Part shown: one piece after another, positions 36,770-45,410 of the stretch | Layout: each line of letters begins with the position of its first letter | Position numbering within the stretch: position 1 is the first letter of the stretch | From: Veillonellaceae bacterium DNF00626 | Lineage (GTDB): Bacteria > Bacillota > Negativicutes > Veillonellales > Dialisteraceae | Assembly: GCA_001553355.1 (NCBI GenBank) | Contig: KQ960853.1 | Span: 49,796 to 113,795 of the forward strand | DNA length: 64,000 nucleotides | Reading direction: 5' to 3' | The notes under the pieces: model-generated | Seen by the model: the letters and a program-made list of their open reading frames with translations, nothing else | What the model was told of the DNA's origin: nothing | The model's database searches: none | Made by a program: the position numbers and the translations under genes

Positions 36770-37413
36770 TTTATTTGATCGGTAAAATTTTTGATAATCA
36801 CAATAGGCGTTTTTTGGTTGTCATTACCGAAGGGATTATCAATAAGAATTTTGGCTATTTCTTCGGGGTTAATACCTTTACTGCGTCCTAATACCGCCGC
36901 TCTCTTTAAGTCATTAACGTCTGCAATTACTGCCCCGTAAGCGCCGGTGGCTTTTTTTATTTCTTCACATACTTGATTCGTATTTGCCGGGCCGTAAACA
37001 AGGCATTTGTCAAAGGGTGGCATTGTCCCGGTCACATCGTCAATAAGTGATGCTTGCCGGCAACGTGCATAAAATACTCCGGGCTTGCCGAATAATTTGG
37101 AAACAGCGCCTAAGATAAAGGAGTAAAGCATATTCCACTTTCCTTCTTCATTCATGGCTGCTTGCATTCCGTAAACACTTGCCATCGAACCTTCACCGGG
37201 AACGAAACGGTTCATTAATCGTGCTTGCCAGCAGATTTTTAGTTCTTCAGGACGAACATAACGATTTTGTGTAATCGCCACTACAGATTCAGCACTGCAA
37301 ACAATATCCCGCTCGGTAATTTGGTCACCGGCATATTCTAAAATAGCGTCAACAATATTATCTTTATTCGTCAAAATGCGGGTATGTACAGGAATTAGTT
37401 CTAACGCTGCCAT
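36766..37413 (-). CDS. Coenzyme F420-0:gamma-glutamyl ligase-like protein
   Basis: 215-residue member of the CofE-like fold. VHTRILTNKDNIVDAILEYAGDQITERDIVCSAESVVAITQNR resembles the beginning of F420 ligases and their Firmicute relatives. PFGNDNQKTPIVII ends the protein. The family attaches glutamate by gamma-linkage to F420 in archaea and actinobacteria, but F420 is not expected here and no cof/fbi genes are near. Sitting three genes downstream of murI (glutamate racemase) it might act on another glutamate-linked substrate; that is inference. It lies 2 bases after the membrane protein gene. Confidence 0.7.
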   Translation of the reverse strand: MAALELIPVHTRILTNKDNIVDAILEYAGDQITERDIVCSAESVVAITQNRYVRPEELKICWQARLMNRFVPGEGSMASVYGMQAAMNEEGKWNMLYSFILGAVSKLFGKPGVFYARCRQASLIDDVTGTMPPFDKCLVYGPANTNQVCEEIKKATGAYGAVIADVNDLKRAAVLGRSKGINPEEIAKILIDNPFGNDNQKTPIVIIKNFTDQIK

Positions 37414-37415
37414 AA

Positions 37416-37976
37416 CTATTTCACCTCCGCTGTATATTCATAAAGAGCCGTGCGTAATTCTTCTTTTGTCAAAATGACTCTCGTTTTGTCGTAATAATAA
37501 TCACTTCTTGCAACCACTTGATAAATAATATCCATTGCCATATCGGGAAAATCTTCTAAGTCGTGAAGAATATGCCCGGATGTACCGGTCAGTTTTAATT
37601 TCACAAGAAATACTTTCGGCGTATTTCGTTCCATAATGAACGCTTGCCAGTAACCGTCATCTCGCGGTGCGTCTTCTGCCGTAAGCGTTGCTTCTACTTT
37701 GGCTTTATCATATTGCTCAAAGGGAAGATAGGTACGCACAAAAGCATCCATAATCGTACCGATTTGTTTACCCGTATTCACAATAGGTAAAGCAAATGTC
37801 AAAGTCACATCATTCATGCCCATATTTTCCACACGAAACGGAGACATTTTCCCTTTTAATACTCGAAGACGGCAATCTCCCTTGATCCACACCATCATCC
37901 AGTAGGCAATGAAGCCTAAGCAAATGAGAAATATCAGCGCCATTAAAATTTTTAAGATAATTATCATAACCCTCAC
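37416..37976 (-). CDS. Single-span membrane protein of unknown function
   Basis: 186 residues from a GTG at 37976, overlapping the murI stop as GTGA; an ATG at 37967 is an alternative start (183 residues). One helix spans about residues 4-30. The rest is a soluble domain of about 155 residues (DCRLRVLKGKMSPFRVENMGMNDVTLTFALPIVN and so on) that looks beta-rich. I do not recognise it. It is tightly packed between murI and the CofE-like gene. Confidence 0.75.
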   Translation of the reverse strand: MRVMIIILKILMALIFLICLGFIAYWMMVWIKGDCRLRVLKGKMSPFRVENMGMNDVTLTFALPIVNTGKQIGTIMDAFVRTYLPFEQYDKAKVEATLTAEDAPRDDGYWQAFIMERNTPKVFLVKLKLTGTSGHILHDLEDFPDMAMDIIYQVVARSDYYYDKTRVILTKEELRTALYEYTAEVK

Positions 37977-38749
37977 TCTCCTATTAAACTAATAGTTTCT
38001 ATATGTGCGTTATCGCCAAACATATTTTTCACTAAATGTTTTGATATGTCTGTCGTTTTAGTGAAATAAAAAATATTTTTTCCCGGCACCTCGGATAACT
38101 GATGACAGGATTTCAACCGCTTCATGGCTACATCAACGGTGACTTCCGCCGGATTGATAAATGTAGTTTCCGGCATCACTTTCTTCAGTACATTCAATGC
38201 TAACGGATAATGTGTACATGCCAACAAAGCTGCATCTGCGTGAATAGCTCCATAAGCACTTATTTCTTTTTCTGCCAAAAGCGCTAATTCCGATGGATCC
38301 ATACCCCTTTCGATAGCTCCTGCCAAATCCGGTAACGGCACTTCCAACAAATTTCTATCTCCGCCGACAGCTTGTAATCGTCTTTTATGACGATGACTAT
38401 CAATCGTAGCCGGTGTAGCTAAAATGGCTACTGTTCTCGCTTTCTCCGGACAGGGGGCATCAAGACTCATACCAATCACCGGAATATTTTCTTCATAATA
38501 CCGCTTCGGCACGGTAAAGGTGATGGTATTGCATGCCAGAATAATCATTTTCACTTGTTTTTCAAGCAAAAAGGTTTTCATTTCTTCCGAAAAGGAAATA
38601 ATTTCTTTTTGCGTGCGATTACCATAGGGATTCCGTGCTGTATCGCCAATAAAAATAATAGATTCCTGAGGATATTTCTCATGAAGAACCTCTGCTACGG
38701 TCAAGCCGCCTATACCGGAATCCATGATGCCGATAGCTCTATTATCCAT
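37973..38749 (-). CDS. murI: Glutamate racemase
   Basis: Supplies D-glutamate for peptidoglycan. 258 residues. It starts GIMDSGIGGLTVAEVL. The two catalytic cysteines lie in ILACNTITFT and LLACTHYPL. It overlaps the thioesterase gene by 8 bases, so it is translationally coupled. Confidence 0.96.
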   Translation of the reverse strand: MDNRAIGIMDSGIGGLTVAEVLHEKYPQESIIFIGDTARNPYGNRTQKEIISFSEEMKTFLLEKQVKMIILACNTITFTVPKRYYEENIPVIGMSLDAPCPEKARTVAILATPATIDSHRHKRRLQAVGGDRNLLEVPLPDLAGAIERGMDPSELALLAEKEISAYGAIHADAALLACTHYPLALNVLKKVMPETTFINPAEVTVDVAMKRLKSCHQLSEVPGKNIFYFTKTTDISKHLVKNMFGDNAHIETISLIGE

Positions 38750-39164
38750 GAATTTGATCCTCTTTCGATATTTCTATCAATCGTACTAACCGCTCCTTTG
38801 GTATTCGTACAATTTTCCCTGTACTAATGCTCGTATATGTCCCTACTGATTCACCGGTGGCCAAAAGTTCACCATCCGATTCCCGTTTCACTTCATATTC
38901 AAATCTGAGGCTTGCCCGATCCAACTTCCGCAAATACGCATTAATGAAAAGAACATCATCATAATAAGCAGATTTCAAATATTTCACATGTACTTCTACC
39001 ACAGGAAATACGATATCCTCTGCCATAAGCTCATTCAAATTCACGCCACCTTCCCGCAAATATTCTACACGGGCTTCTTCAAACCAGTTTAAATAATTTC
39101 CGTGATATGCTACACGCATACCATCTGTTTCATAAAACCGCACTCTTCGGCGCAATGTATACAT
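38742..39164 (-). CDS. Hot-dog acyl-CoA thioesterase (YbgC/4HBT type)
   Basis: 140 residues from the ATG at 39164 (GGAGG 6 bases upstream; an in-frame codon at 39182 lacks an SD). The motif RVRFYETDGMRVAYHGNYLNWFEEARVEYLR is the YbgC/4-hydroxybenzoyl-CoA thioesterase active-site helix, with Asp in ETDGM. Proposed to hydrolyse acyl-CoA thioesters; the substrate is not known. First gene of a unit with murI. Confidence 0.88.
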   Translation of the reverse strand: MYTLRRRVRFYETDGMRVAYHGNYLNWFEEARVEYLREGGVNLNELMAEDIVFPVVEVHVKYLKSAYYDDVLFINAYLRKLDRASLRFEYEVKRESDGELLATGESVGTYTSISTGKIVRIPKERLVRLIEISKEDQIHG

Positions 39165-39255
39165 ATTATCCCTCCATATCATTTTATTTTACTACAAAAA
39201 GGAAAATGTTTATAGGCTTTTTACGGAATTTCAGCTTATATAAATACATGTTCAA

Positions 39256-39290
39256 TATAAAAACCGACGCAATGAGATGTTGCATCGGTT
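39256..39290 (-). terminator. Terminator of infC-rpmI-rplT
   Basis: Stem ACCGATGCA/TGCGTCGGT (39281-39289 with 39263-39271) and a T-run on the minus strand, 24 bases after rplT. Confidence 0.85.
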
Positions 39291-39313
39291 TCATTTCTTA
39301 TTTTGTTATGTCA

Positions 39314-39664
39314 TTATGCGTTTTTTGCTACTTCGCATACTTTGGTAAAGCCCTGCGGATCATGAATTGCCATTTCTGACAACATTTTACGATTGACTTC
39401 TACACCGGCTTTGGTCAAGCCTGCAATGAGTCGACTATAAGTAAGTCCATTCATGCGAGCGGCTGCATTGATACGAATAATCCATAATTTACGGAATTCT
39501 CTCTTCTTCGCTCTACGGTCGCGTCTTGCATAGTACAAAGCTTTCATTACCAATTCATTTGCTTTTTTGAATTGTGCATGGCGTGCGCCTCTATAGCCTT
39601 TCGCCATTTTAAGAATTTTTTTATGTCTTCTATGTGCTGTTACACCGACTTTTACTCTTGCCAT
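39314..39664 (-). CDS. rplT: 50S ribosomal protein L20
   Basis: 116-residue assembly protein, beginning [28 protein letters not shown]. Likely the autoregulator of the operon through the leader upstream of infC. 16 bases after rpmI. Confidence 0.99.
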   Translation of the reverse strand: MARVKVGVTAHRRHKKILKMAKGYRGARHAQFKKANELVMKALYYARRDRRAKKREFRKLWIIRINAAARMNGLTYSRLIAGLTKAGVEVNRKMLSEMAIHDPQGFTKVCEVAKNA

Positions 39665-39680
39665 TCTCTATTCCCCCTTA

Positions 39681-39878
39681 TTATCCGTTCGGCAGCAATT
39701 TAGCTACCCGTTTGTAATCAGATTTTGAAACTAATACAGCTTTTCTGAAGTTTCTCTTTCTTTTTGGAGATTTCTTTTCAAGGATATGGCTCTTAAAAGC
39801 TTTATTTCTCTTATACTGTCCGGATCCTGTTTCAGTAAAGCGTTTAGCCGCTGCGCGGCGAGTTTTCATTTTCGGCAT
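39681..39878 (-). CDS. rpmI: 50S ribosomal protein L35
   Basis: 65-residue basic protein, [32 protein letters not shown], matching L35. Located between infC and rplT. Confidence 0.98.
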   Translation of the reverse strand: MPKMKTRRAAAKRFTETGSGQYKRNKAFKSHILEKKSPKRKRNFRKAVLVSKSDYKRVAKLLPNG

Positions 39879-39896
39879 CTTTTATTCTCTCCTTTA

Positions 39897-40406
39897 TTAT
39901 GCTTTCGGACCAATGACCATAGTCATATTACGTCCTTCCAATTTCGGCGGTTTCTCACGAACAATGGAATCGCCAAGTTCTTTAGCGAAACGTTCTAAAA
40001 GAGCGGCTCCTAATTCGGGATGACTCATTTCTCTTCCACGGAACATAATAGTCACTTTGACTTTATTCCCGTCACCAAGAAAACGTTGTGCATTTTTCAG
40101 TTTAACGTAAAAGTCATGATCTTCTATATTGGGACGAAGTTTCACTTCTTTTATCTGAAAGACTTTTTGTTTTTTCTTCGCTTCCTTGTCACGTTTTTGC
40201 TGTTCATATCTGTATTTACCGTAATTCATGATACGGCAGACCGGGGGGCTTCCATTAGGCGCCACCTCTACGAGATCAAGACCTGCATCTTCTGCAGCAC
40301 GAATGGCATCGTGAAGTGTCATAATCCCTAATTGTTCGTTTGTATCGCTGACAACTCGCACTTCTCGTGTACGAATCTCTTCATTGATACGCAATTCCTT
40401 TGCTAT
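39897..40406 (-). CDS. infC: Translation initiation factor IF-3, probable AUA start codon
   Basis: IF-3 controls start-codon fidelity and subunit joining. The conserved protein starts near AKELRINEEIRTREVRVV. The only codon with correct SD spacing is ATA at 40406: GGAGGTG lies 7 bases upstream. The TTG at 40439 has no SD and would add 11 unusual residues, and the GTG at 40415 is part of the SD itself. With ATA the protein has 169 residues, the usual length. Non-AUG starts (AUU/AUC/AUA) in infC are known to allow autorepression, since IF-3 rejects them. Two domains with the linker EVKLRPNIEDHDFYVKLKNA are visible. Confidence 0.93.
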   Translation of the reverse strand: MAKELRINEEIRTREVRVVSDTNEQLGIMTLHDAIRAAEDAGLDLVEVAPNGSPPVCRIMNYGKYRYEQQKRDKEAKKKQKVFQIKEVKLRPNIEDHDFYVKLKNAQRFLGDGNKVKVTIMFRGREMSHPELGAALLERFAKELGDSIVREKPPKLEGRNMTMVIGPKA

Positions 40407-40552
40407 GGTTTTCACCTCCGAATAAAAATGTAATTGCAAGTGAAAAAGAGCGGGCGCAATGTCCGCTCTCTATATTCATACGTAGACCTTAGTAACTTAC
40501 GTCTTGTAAGGTGAGAAGCGGATGACTTCTGCTTGCAATTTGATACGTTTTG
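40407..40552 (-). promoter_or_regulatory. L20-type leader of infC-rpmI-rplT
   Basis: A 145-base leader with GCAGAAGTCATCCGCTTCTC (near 40534-40515), the helix typical of Firmicute L20 leaders, followed by complementary TTACAAGACGTAAGTTAC-type segments and a terminator just before infC. L20 binding to such leaders causes premature termination in Bacillus. The match to the Rfam-type L20 leader is by eye. Confidence 0.7.
40442..40470 (-). terminator. Attenuator terminator in the infC leader
   Basis: AGAGCGG (40469-40463) pairs with CCGCTCT (40453-40447), followed by TTTTT on the minus strand, 35 bases before the infC start. Confidence 0.85.
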
Positions 40553-40553
40553 T

Positions 40554-40582
40554 ATTCTATACTACTTTTCATAGGTTGTCAA
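40554..40582 (-). promoter_or_regulatory. Promoter of infC-rpmI-rplT
   Basis: TTGACA (40582-40577) and TAGAAT (40559-40554) with 17 bases between, on the minus strand. Confidence 0.8.
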
Positions 40583-40627
40583 GAAAATATATTTTACTTT
40601 GACCACCTAAACCATTATATTTCTTTC

Positions 40628-41053
40628 TTACTCATCATGAAGCACGCGATGCGCAACGCCGACAGCCAATTCGTTGAAATGGAGAACTCCTACCCCGATG
40701 TAAACGGCTACGCAGAGATGTTCATGCCACCGGGCAATACCTACTTTGCCCCCTACATTCATTCCTACGGCTTTTAGCTTAATTTGTTCCATGGCTGATT
40801 CCAAGGCGCCTAAAACAGATCCGTCACCAACATGGGTATTGCTAATAACATTCTGCCTTTGTGCTGCCACGATGGAAGATTCATATATTTTCGGTAAAAT
40901 ATCTAAAAATCTGCCTCCGAAATTTACTGCTACGGATCGAATGCCTTGTTTAGCCAGCATTTCTCGAAGCTCGGTTTCTTCTTCTCTTGTTTCTGACAAT
41001 GCCATCCGTAGGGCAGCTCTACCGATGTCATTGCTCCGATAGTCTTTTTCCAT
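40628..41053 (-). CDS. HutP-like RNA-binding antiterminator homologue
   Basis: 141 residues resembling HutP, the L-histidine- and Mg2+-dependent antiterminator of the Bacillus hut operon. SNDIGRAALRMALSETREEETELREML, then VSNT and KVGIARWHEHLCVAVYIGVGVLHFNELAVGVAHRVL at the end recall the HutP core, with histidines that could bind metal. The hut genes are absent here. It lies 2 bases after thrS and so falls under the thrS T-box. Its target and ligand are unknown; the HutP call is a family-level resemblance. Confidence 0.7.
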   Translation of the reverse strand: MEKDYRSNDIGRAALRMALSETREEETELREMLAKQGIRSVAVNFGGRFLDILPKIYESSIVAAQRQNVISNTHVGDGSVLGALESAMEQIKLKAVGMNVGGKVGIARWHEHLCVAVYIGVGVLHFNELAVGVAHRVLHDE

Positions 41054-41055
41054 AT

Positions 41056-42963
41056 TTATTCCCTATTTTTAATTTCACGAGTGACATTGGCGATGAATAC
41101 CGCAATAGGCATAGCTCCTTGGTCTCCGTCTTTTCGACTTCTGATAGACACGGTGTGAGATGCCATTTCTTTATCACCTACAATAAGCATGTACGGCACT
41201 TTTTCCATTTGCGCTTTGCGGATTTTATAGCCTAATGTTTCATTACTTTCTTCGACTTCCACACGGACATGAGATTCTCGTAAGGCCGCTGCGACTGAGC
41301 GTGCATATTCTAAATGTTTTTCTTCAGTGACAGGAATTACTTTAACTTGTACCGGAGCAAGCCATGTGGGGAAAGCACCGGCATAGTGTTCAATCAATAT
41401 CCCAATAAAGCGTTCCAATGAACCGAATCCGGCACGATGCAGCATGACTGCTCTGTGTTTTTCACTGTCTTCTCCGATATAAGTCACATCAAATCGTTCA
41501 GGCAGTTGCATATCCATCTGAATGGTTCCGCATTGCCATGTGCGTCCCAAACAATCTTTTAAATGGAAATCCAATTTAGGCCCATAGAAGGCGCCGTCAC
41601 CTTCGTTGACAACGTAGTGAACACCTGAATCTTCAATGGCTTCACGCAAAGCATTGGTGGCGATTTCCCACAATTCATCAGATCCCATGGAATCTTCCGG
41701 ACGTGTGGATAATTCCACATGAAATTCCAATCCAAATACGCTGTACAATTTTTGGAACATTTTCATACATCTAAGAACTTCTGCCTTCATCTGGTCTTGT
41801 GTCATGAAAATATGTGCATCATCTTGGGTAAATACACGAACGCGGAATAATCCATGCAATGCGCCATGTAATTCATGACGATGAACAAGACCGAATTCTC
41901 CTACTCTCTTAGGTAATTCTTTATACGAATGTTGTCTTGTTTTATAGTACAAAATACCGCCGGGGCAATTCATCGGTTTTACCGCATAGTCTTCGTCATC
42001 AATCTTTGTGAAATACATATTTTCTTTATAATGATCCCAATGCCCGGATTGAAGCCACAATTCTTTAGATAAAATGACCGGCGTCATAATTTCTTCGTAC
42101 CCGAATTCCGTGAACAGTTCCCGTTCGAAATTCATTAGTTCGTTACGCACAATCATTCCTTTCGGATGGAAAAAGGGGAATCCCGGTCCTTCTTCATGGA
42201 AAGAGAATAAATCTAATTGTTTTCCTAATTTCCGATGATCACGTTTTTCTGCTTCACTACGAATAAAGAGGTATTGATCCAAATCTTCTTTGGTGAAAAA
42301 TGCAGTAGCATAAATACGTTGAAGCATTTTATTTTTTTCATCACCACGCCAATAAGCGCCGGCAACGGACATCAACTTAAATACTTTTAATTTCCCGGTG
42401 CTGGGTACGTGTAACCCACGGCAAAGATCCGTGTAATCGCCTTGTGTGTAAGTGGAAATAACAGTATCTTCAGGTAAATCTTGAATCAAAAGTATTTTAT
42501 AATCTTGATTCCGTTCTTTGAAAAATTTCAGCGCTTCCTCTCTGGACAAAATCTTTTTCTCCAAAGTCAGATTTTGCTTGCAAATTTTTGCCATTTCTTT
42601 TTCAATAGCCGGAAAATCTTCTTTGGTGAAAACATGAGAGGAATCAACATCATAATAGAATCCATCTTCAATAACCGGGCCGATGGCAAATTTCGTATCC
42701 GGGAAAAGGTGTTGAATCGCCTGTGCCATGACATGCGCTCCGGTATGACGAAGAGCCACCAATCCTTCTTTGTCTTCTTTCGTGAAAAATTCTACTTTGC
42801 TACCATCACGAATCGGTTCACGCAAATCTGTAATGCGTCCGTCTACGCCGGCACAAAGTACATTTTTCCCTAAGCTGTTTGATATTTTCTTTGCTACCTC
42901 TATCAACGGTATGGCTTCTTCAAATTGCATTTCTTTGCCATCTTTTAAATAAATAGTAATCAT
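41056..42963 (-). CDS. thrS: Threonine--tRNA ligase
   Basis: 635-residue class II synthetase with N-terminal TGS domain (residues 1-60, ITIYLKDGKEM), a second additional domain with the editing HxxxH (RHTGAHVMAQAI), catalytic core (FHPKGMIVRNELM motif 2 region, YAVKPMNCPGG), and the anticodon-binding domain ending near VREIKNRE. Zinc ligands Cys in NCPGG and His in VHRHELHGALHGLFRVR are present. Regulated by an upstream T-box. Confidence 0.98.
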   Translation of the reverse strand: MITIYLKDGKEMQFEEAIPLIEVAKKISNSLGKNVLCAGVDGRITDLREPIRDGSKVEFFTKEDKEGLVALRHTGAHVMAQAIQHLFPDTKFAIGPVIEDGFYYDVDSSHVFTKEDFPAIEKEMAKICKQNLTLEKKILSREEALKFFKERNQDYKILLIQDLPEDTVISTYTQGDYTDLCRGLHVPSTGKLKVFKLMSVAGAYWRGDEKNKMLQRIYATAFFTKEDLDQYLFIRSEAEKRDHRKLGKQLDLFSFHEEGPGFPFFHPKGMIVRNELMNFERELFTEFGYEEIMTPVILSKELWLQSGHWDHYKENMYFTKIDDEDYAVKPMNCPGGILYYKTRQHSYKELPKRVGEFGLVHRHELHGALHGLFRVRVFTQDDAHIFMTQDQMKAEVLRCMKMFQKLYSVFGLEFHVELSTRPEDSMGSDELWEIATNALREAIEDSGVHYVVNEGDGAFYGPKLDFHLKDCLGRTWQCGTIQMDMQLPERFDVTYIGEDSEKHRAVMLHRAGFGSLERFIGILIEHYAGAFPTWLAPVQVKVIPVTEEKHLEYARSVAAALRESHVRVEVEESNETLGYKIRKAQMEKVPYMLIVGDKEMASHTVSIRSRKDGDQGAMPIAVFIANVTREIKNRE

Positions 42964-43009
42964 TAGTTTACTTCCTTTCTTCTTATTTCTCGGATCATGA
43001 AATAATCAT

Positions 43010-43040
43010 AAAAAAACTCCCGTCCGTAAGGGACGAAAGT
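43010..43040 (-). terminator. T-box terminator of thrS
   Basis: ACTTTCGTCC (43040-43031) pairs with GGACGGGAGT (43025-43016), ten pairs with G-T, followed by T7 on the minus strand. Confidence 0.9.
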
Positions 43041-43234
43041 TATTTCCGCGGTTCCACCCAAATGAAAGCCATGCTTCTCTTTGACGGCGTAACGGGACCG
43101 ACCGGGAAAATTTACTCTATTTCCATTTTCCTACTCAGGAGGGGTAATATCTTCTTTTCATATCTGCTTCCACCATTCCGCAGATTCTCTATGAATGAAA
43201 TGGAAAGATACCATGTCTCCTTCATCACATTTAT
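43010..43234 (-). promoter_or_regulatory. T-box riboswitch upstream of thrS
   Basis: The canonical T-box sequence GGGTGGAACCGCGG lies at 43059-43046 on the minus strand, followed by a terminator. About 225 bases of leader precede it, with Stem I in the 43140-43230 stretch. Uncharged tRNA-Thr should stabilise the antiterminator and allow thrS (and the HutP-like gene) to be read. The specifier codon could not be fixed by eye; an ACC lies in a plausible position near 43145. Confidence 0.92.
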
Positions 43235-43240
43235 GAATAT

Positions 43241-43268
43241 ATCATACACTTTTATCTTATAATGTCAA
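43241..43268 (-). promoter_or_regulatory. Promoter of thrS
   Basis: TTGACA (43268-43263) and TATGAT (43246-43241) with a 16-base spacer on the minus strand, just downstream of the mgtC-like stop. Confidence 0.75.
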
Positions 43269-43279
43269 GTAACACATAT

Positions 43280-43972
43280 TTACAATTCTTCAAAGTAATT
43301 AATTTCGTCCATACAACGAAGTAACTCTTTGAATTTTTTCTTTTCTCCATATCCGGGTAATTTGAGTGACACCATAGCCACAGGAAGTTCGCGATTTTTT
43401 CTATTTTTCCGAAATTCAAAATCCAGCATATCAATTTTATTCACCCGCAACTGTTCCATGAAAACACCGATGCTACCATTATCGCGAAATTCGATATACA
43501 AATCCATCTGTCGAGAATTTCCATGCATTTTTTTATCTAAGGGCGCTAATATACGCAGGACAAGGAGAATAAAAATCATCGCCACAATCGTACCTTCGGC
43601 GAATCCGATACCGGCGGCAAGTCCTACTCCGGCACAAGCCCAAAGTCCGGCTGCTGTGGTGAGTCCTCTCACTTCATTTCTTCCGGTAATTATAATCGTT
43701 CCTACGCCTAAAAAACCGATACCGCTAATCACCTGTGCCCCAATACGAGTGACATCTATATTACTTCCCGGAAATGTACGAAAACAATATTCATTGACAA
43801 TCATTGCCATAGCTGAACCGATACACACCAGAGCATGTGTTTTCACACCGGCTCCTTTATTTTTATATTCCCTATCTAATCCGATAATGATACCTACAAT
43901 AGTAGCTAACAACAAACGGAGACATATCCCGGTAAGACTCCATTCTTTCACTAATTGAATCATCGTATCCAT
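43280..43972 (-). CDS. MgtC/SapB family inner-membrane protein
   Basis: 230 residues. Four or five helices with the MgtC signature GIIIGLDREYKNKGAGVKTHALVCIGSA and GIGFLGVGTIII, then a C-terminal ACT-like domain of about 80 residues. Linked elsewhere to Mg2+ limitation and ATP synthase modulation, but MgtC-family members have varied roles. GAGGAG lies 7 bases before the ATG. Follows the phosphohexomutase gene but a terminator stands between. Confidence 0.88.
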   Translation of the reverse strand: MDTMIQLVKEWSLTGICLRLLLATIVGIIIGLDREYKNKGAGVKTHALVCIGSAMAMIVNEYCFRTFPGSNIDVTRIGAQVISGIGFLGVGTIIITGRNEVRGLTTAAGLWACAGVGLAAGIGFAEGTIVAMIFILLVLRILAPLDKKMHGNSRQMDLYIEFRDNGSIGVFMEQLRVNKIDMLDFEFRKNRKNRELPVAMVSLKLPGYGEKKKFKELLRCMDEINYFEEL

Positions 43973-43992
43973 AATCTGACTCCTCTTTTATA

Positions 43993-44024
43993 TAAAAATA
44001 CTCCCTCTCTATATCAAGAGGGAA
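43993..44024 (-). terminator. Terminator of the phosphohexomutase gene
   Basis: TCCCTCT (44023-44017) pairs with AGAGGGA (44008-44002), with TATTTTTAT after it on the minus strand. Confidence 0.8.
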
Positions 44025-44037
44025 TTCGTTGCTTATT

Positions 44038-45408
44038 TTAATTCATTGCTTTTATAAAATCAATCATTTCTTTTGTCTTATGTTGCAACAATATTTGATC
44101 CCCTTTCGTTTCCATATTAAACCGTATCAAAGGTTCTGTATGGGAAGCACGCAAATTAAATCGCCATGACTTAAAATCCATTCCGAGTCCATCAATGCGA
44201 TGAATTTCCATGGCATCCTTCTTATATTTTTCTTCCACAGCATGTAGCACTTTCTCTACATCATGCGCCGGTAAATTGATTTCTCCACTCACCGGATAAG
44301 CAGCTTTTACCTCTTTCACTAAATCTCGAAGAGTTTGTCCTGTTTCACTAATAATTTGCGTCACAATAAGCCACGGAATCATGCCACTATCGCAATAGGA
44401 ATAATCTCTAAAGAAATAGTGTCCGCTGTTTTCTGCTCCAAAAATTCCATTAACTCGGCGAAGCGTTTCTTTCATAAAAGAATGTCCGCCTTTTGATTCT
44501 ACCGCAATTCCTCCTTCTTTTTTTGCCATATCTTGAATCCCCCAATAAACGCGAGGATCGTGAATAATCTTTTCTCCTTTATTCTTTTGAAGGAAATATT
44601 TCCCCAATAACGTTGCCATGTAATATCCTTCTTGAAATTCTCCTGTGTGATCAATAAAGAAACAGCGATCAAAATCACCATCCCAAGTAATTCCCAAATC
44701 AGCTTTTTCTTTAAGAACTTTATCTATCAAAACTTTTCTATTTTCTTCCAACATCGGATTCGGTACACCATTTGGAAATGTACCATCCGGCGTCATATTC
44801 ATCTCAACAAACTCAAAGGGAAGGTATTTTTTTAAATGAGCAAAAACCACATTAGCGCAACCATTTCCTCCATTCACCACAATCTTCAACGGTTTCATTT
44901 TGGATATATCGGCAAAAGATAAAAGAGTTTTCACATAATCATCCATGATTTCTTTTTGATATACTTTTCCCTTTTCTTGTGATTCTTGAAATTCCCCGGC
45001 GAAAACAGCTCTTTCTATTTCTTTAAGCCCCGTGTCACTGCTGACCGGAATGGCTTTCTCACGAACAATTTTTATTCCGTTATTATCCGCCGGATTATGA
45101 CTGGCGGTGATCATAAGTCCTCCGTCAAAATGATAGAAAAACGTGGTGAAATAGACCATATCTGTACCGCAAAGACCGATTTGATAGACATCCACGCCTC
45201 CATCGCAAAGTCCTTTTGTCGCTGCCTCACAAAGAGCCATAGATGATGGACGCACATCGTAACCGATACACATCATTTTGGGATGGTACAATTCCGCATA
45301 AGCACGACCTACACGATAAGCTAATTCTTCATTAATCTCCGTGGGAATGACTCCACGAATATCATAAGCTTTGAATCCTTTATGACTCATGGTAAATGGC
45401 TCTGTCAT
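44038..45408 (-). CDS. Phosphomannomutase/phosphoglucomutase
   Basis: 456-residue alpha-D-phosphohexomutase that interconverts hexose 1- and 6-phosphates for envelope sugars. The phosphoserine loop is MITASHNPADNNGIKIV, the metal loop is DGDFDRC, the sugar loop GxEnSGH-type is FGAENSGH, and the C-terminal phosphate loop is RASHTEPLIRFNME. The start at 45408 follows GGAGGGG and is 2 bases after the YerC-like gene, implying co-transcription. ManB/AlgC-type in sequence; glucose versus mannose preference is not decided. Confidence 0.95.
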   Translation of the reverse strand: MTEPFTMSHKGFKAYDIRGVIPTEINEELAYRVGRAYAELYHPKMMCIGYDVRPSSMALCEAATKGLCDGGVDVYQIGLCGTDMVYFTTFFYHFDGGLMITASHNPADNNGIKIVREKAIPVSSDTGLKEIERAVFAGEFQESQEKGKVYQKEIMDDYVKTLLSFADISKMKPLKIVVNGGNGCANVVFAHLKKYLPFEFVEMNMTPDGTFPNGVPNPMLEENRKVLIDKVLKEKADLGITWDGDFDRCFFIDHTGEFQEGYYMATLLGKYFLQKNKGEKIIHDPRVYWGIQDMAKKEGGIAVESKGGHSFMKETLRRVNGIFGAENSGHYFFRDYSYCDSGMIPWLIVTQIISETGQTLRDLVKEVKAAYPVSGEINLPAHDVEKVLHAVEEKYKKDAMEIHRIDGLGMDFKSWRFNLRASHTEPLIRFNMETKGDQILLQHKTKEMIDFIKAMN

Positions 45409-45410
45409 CG

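Noticed and set aside
40407..40439. infC start at TTG 40439
   Set aside because: No SD; the added 11 residues include the SD of the real start and match no IF-3.
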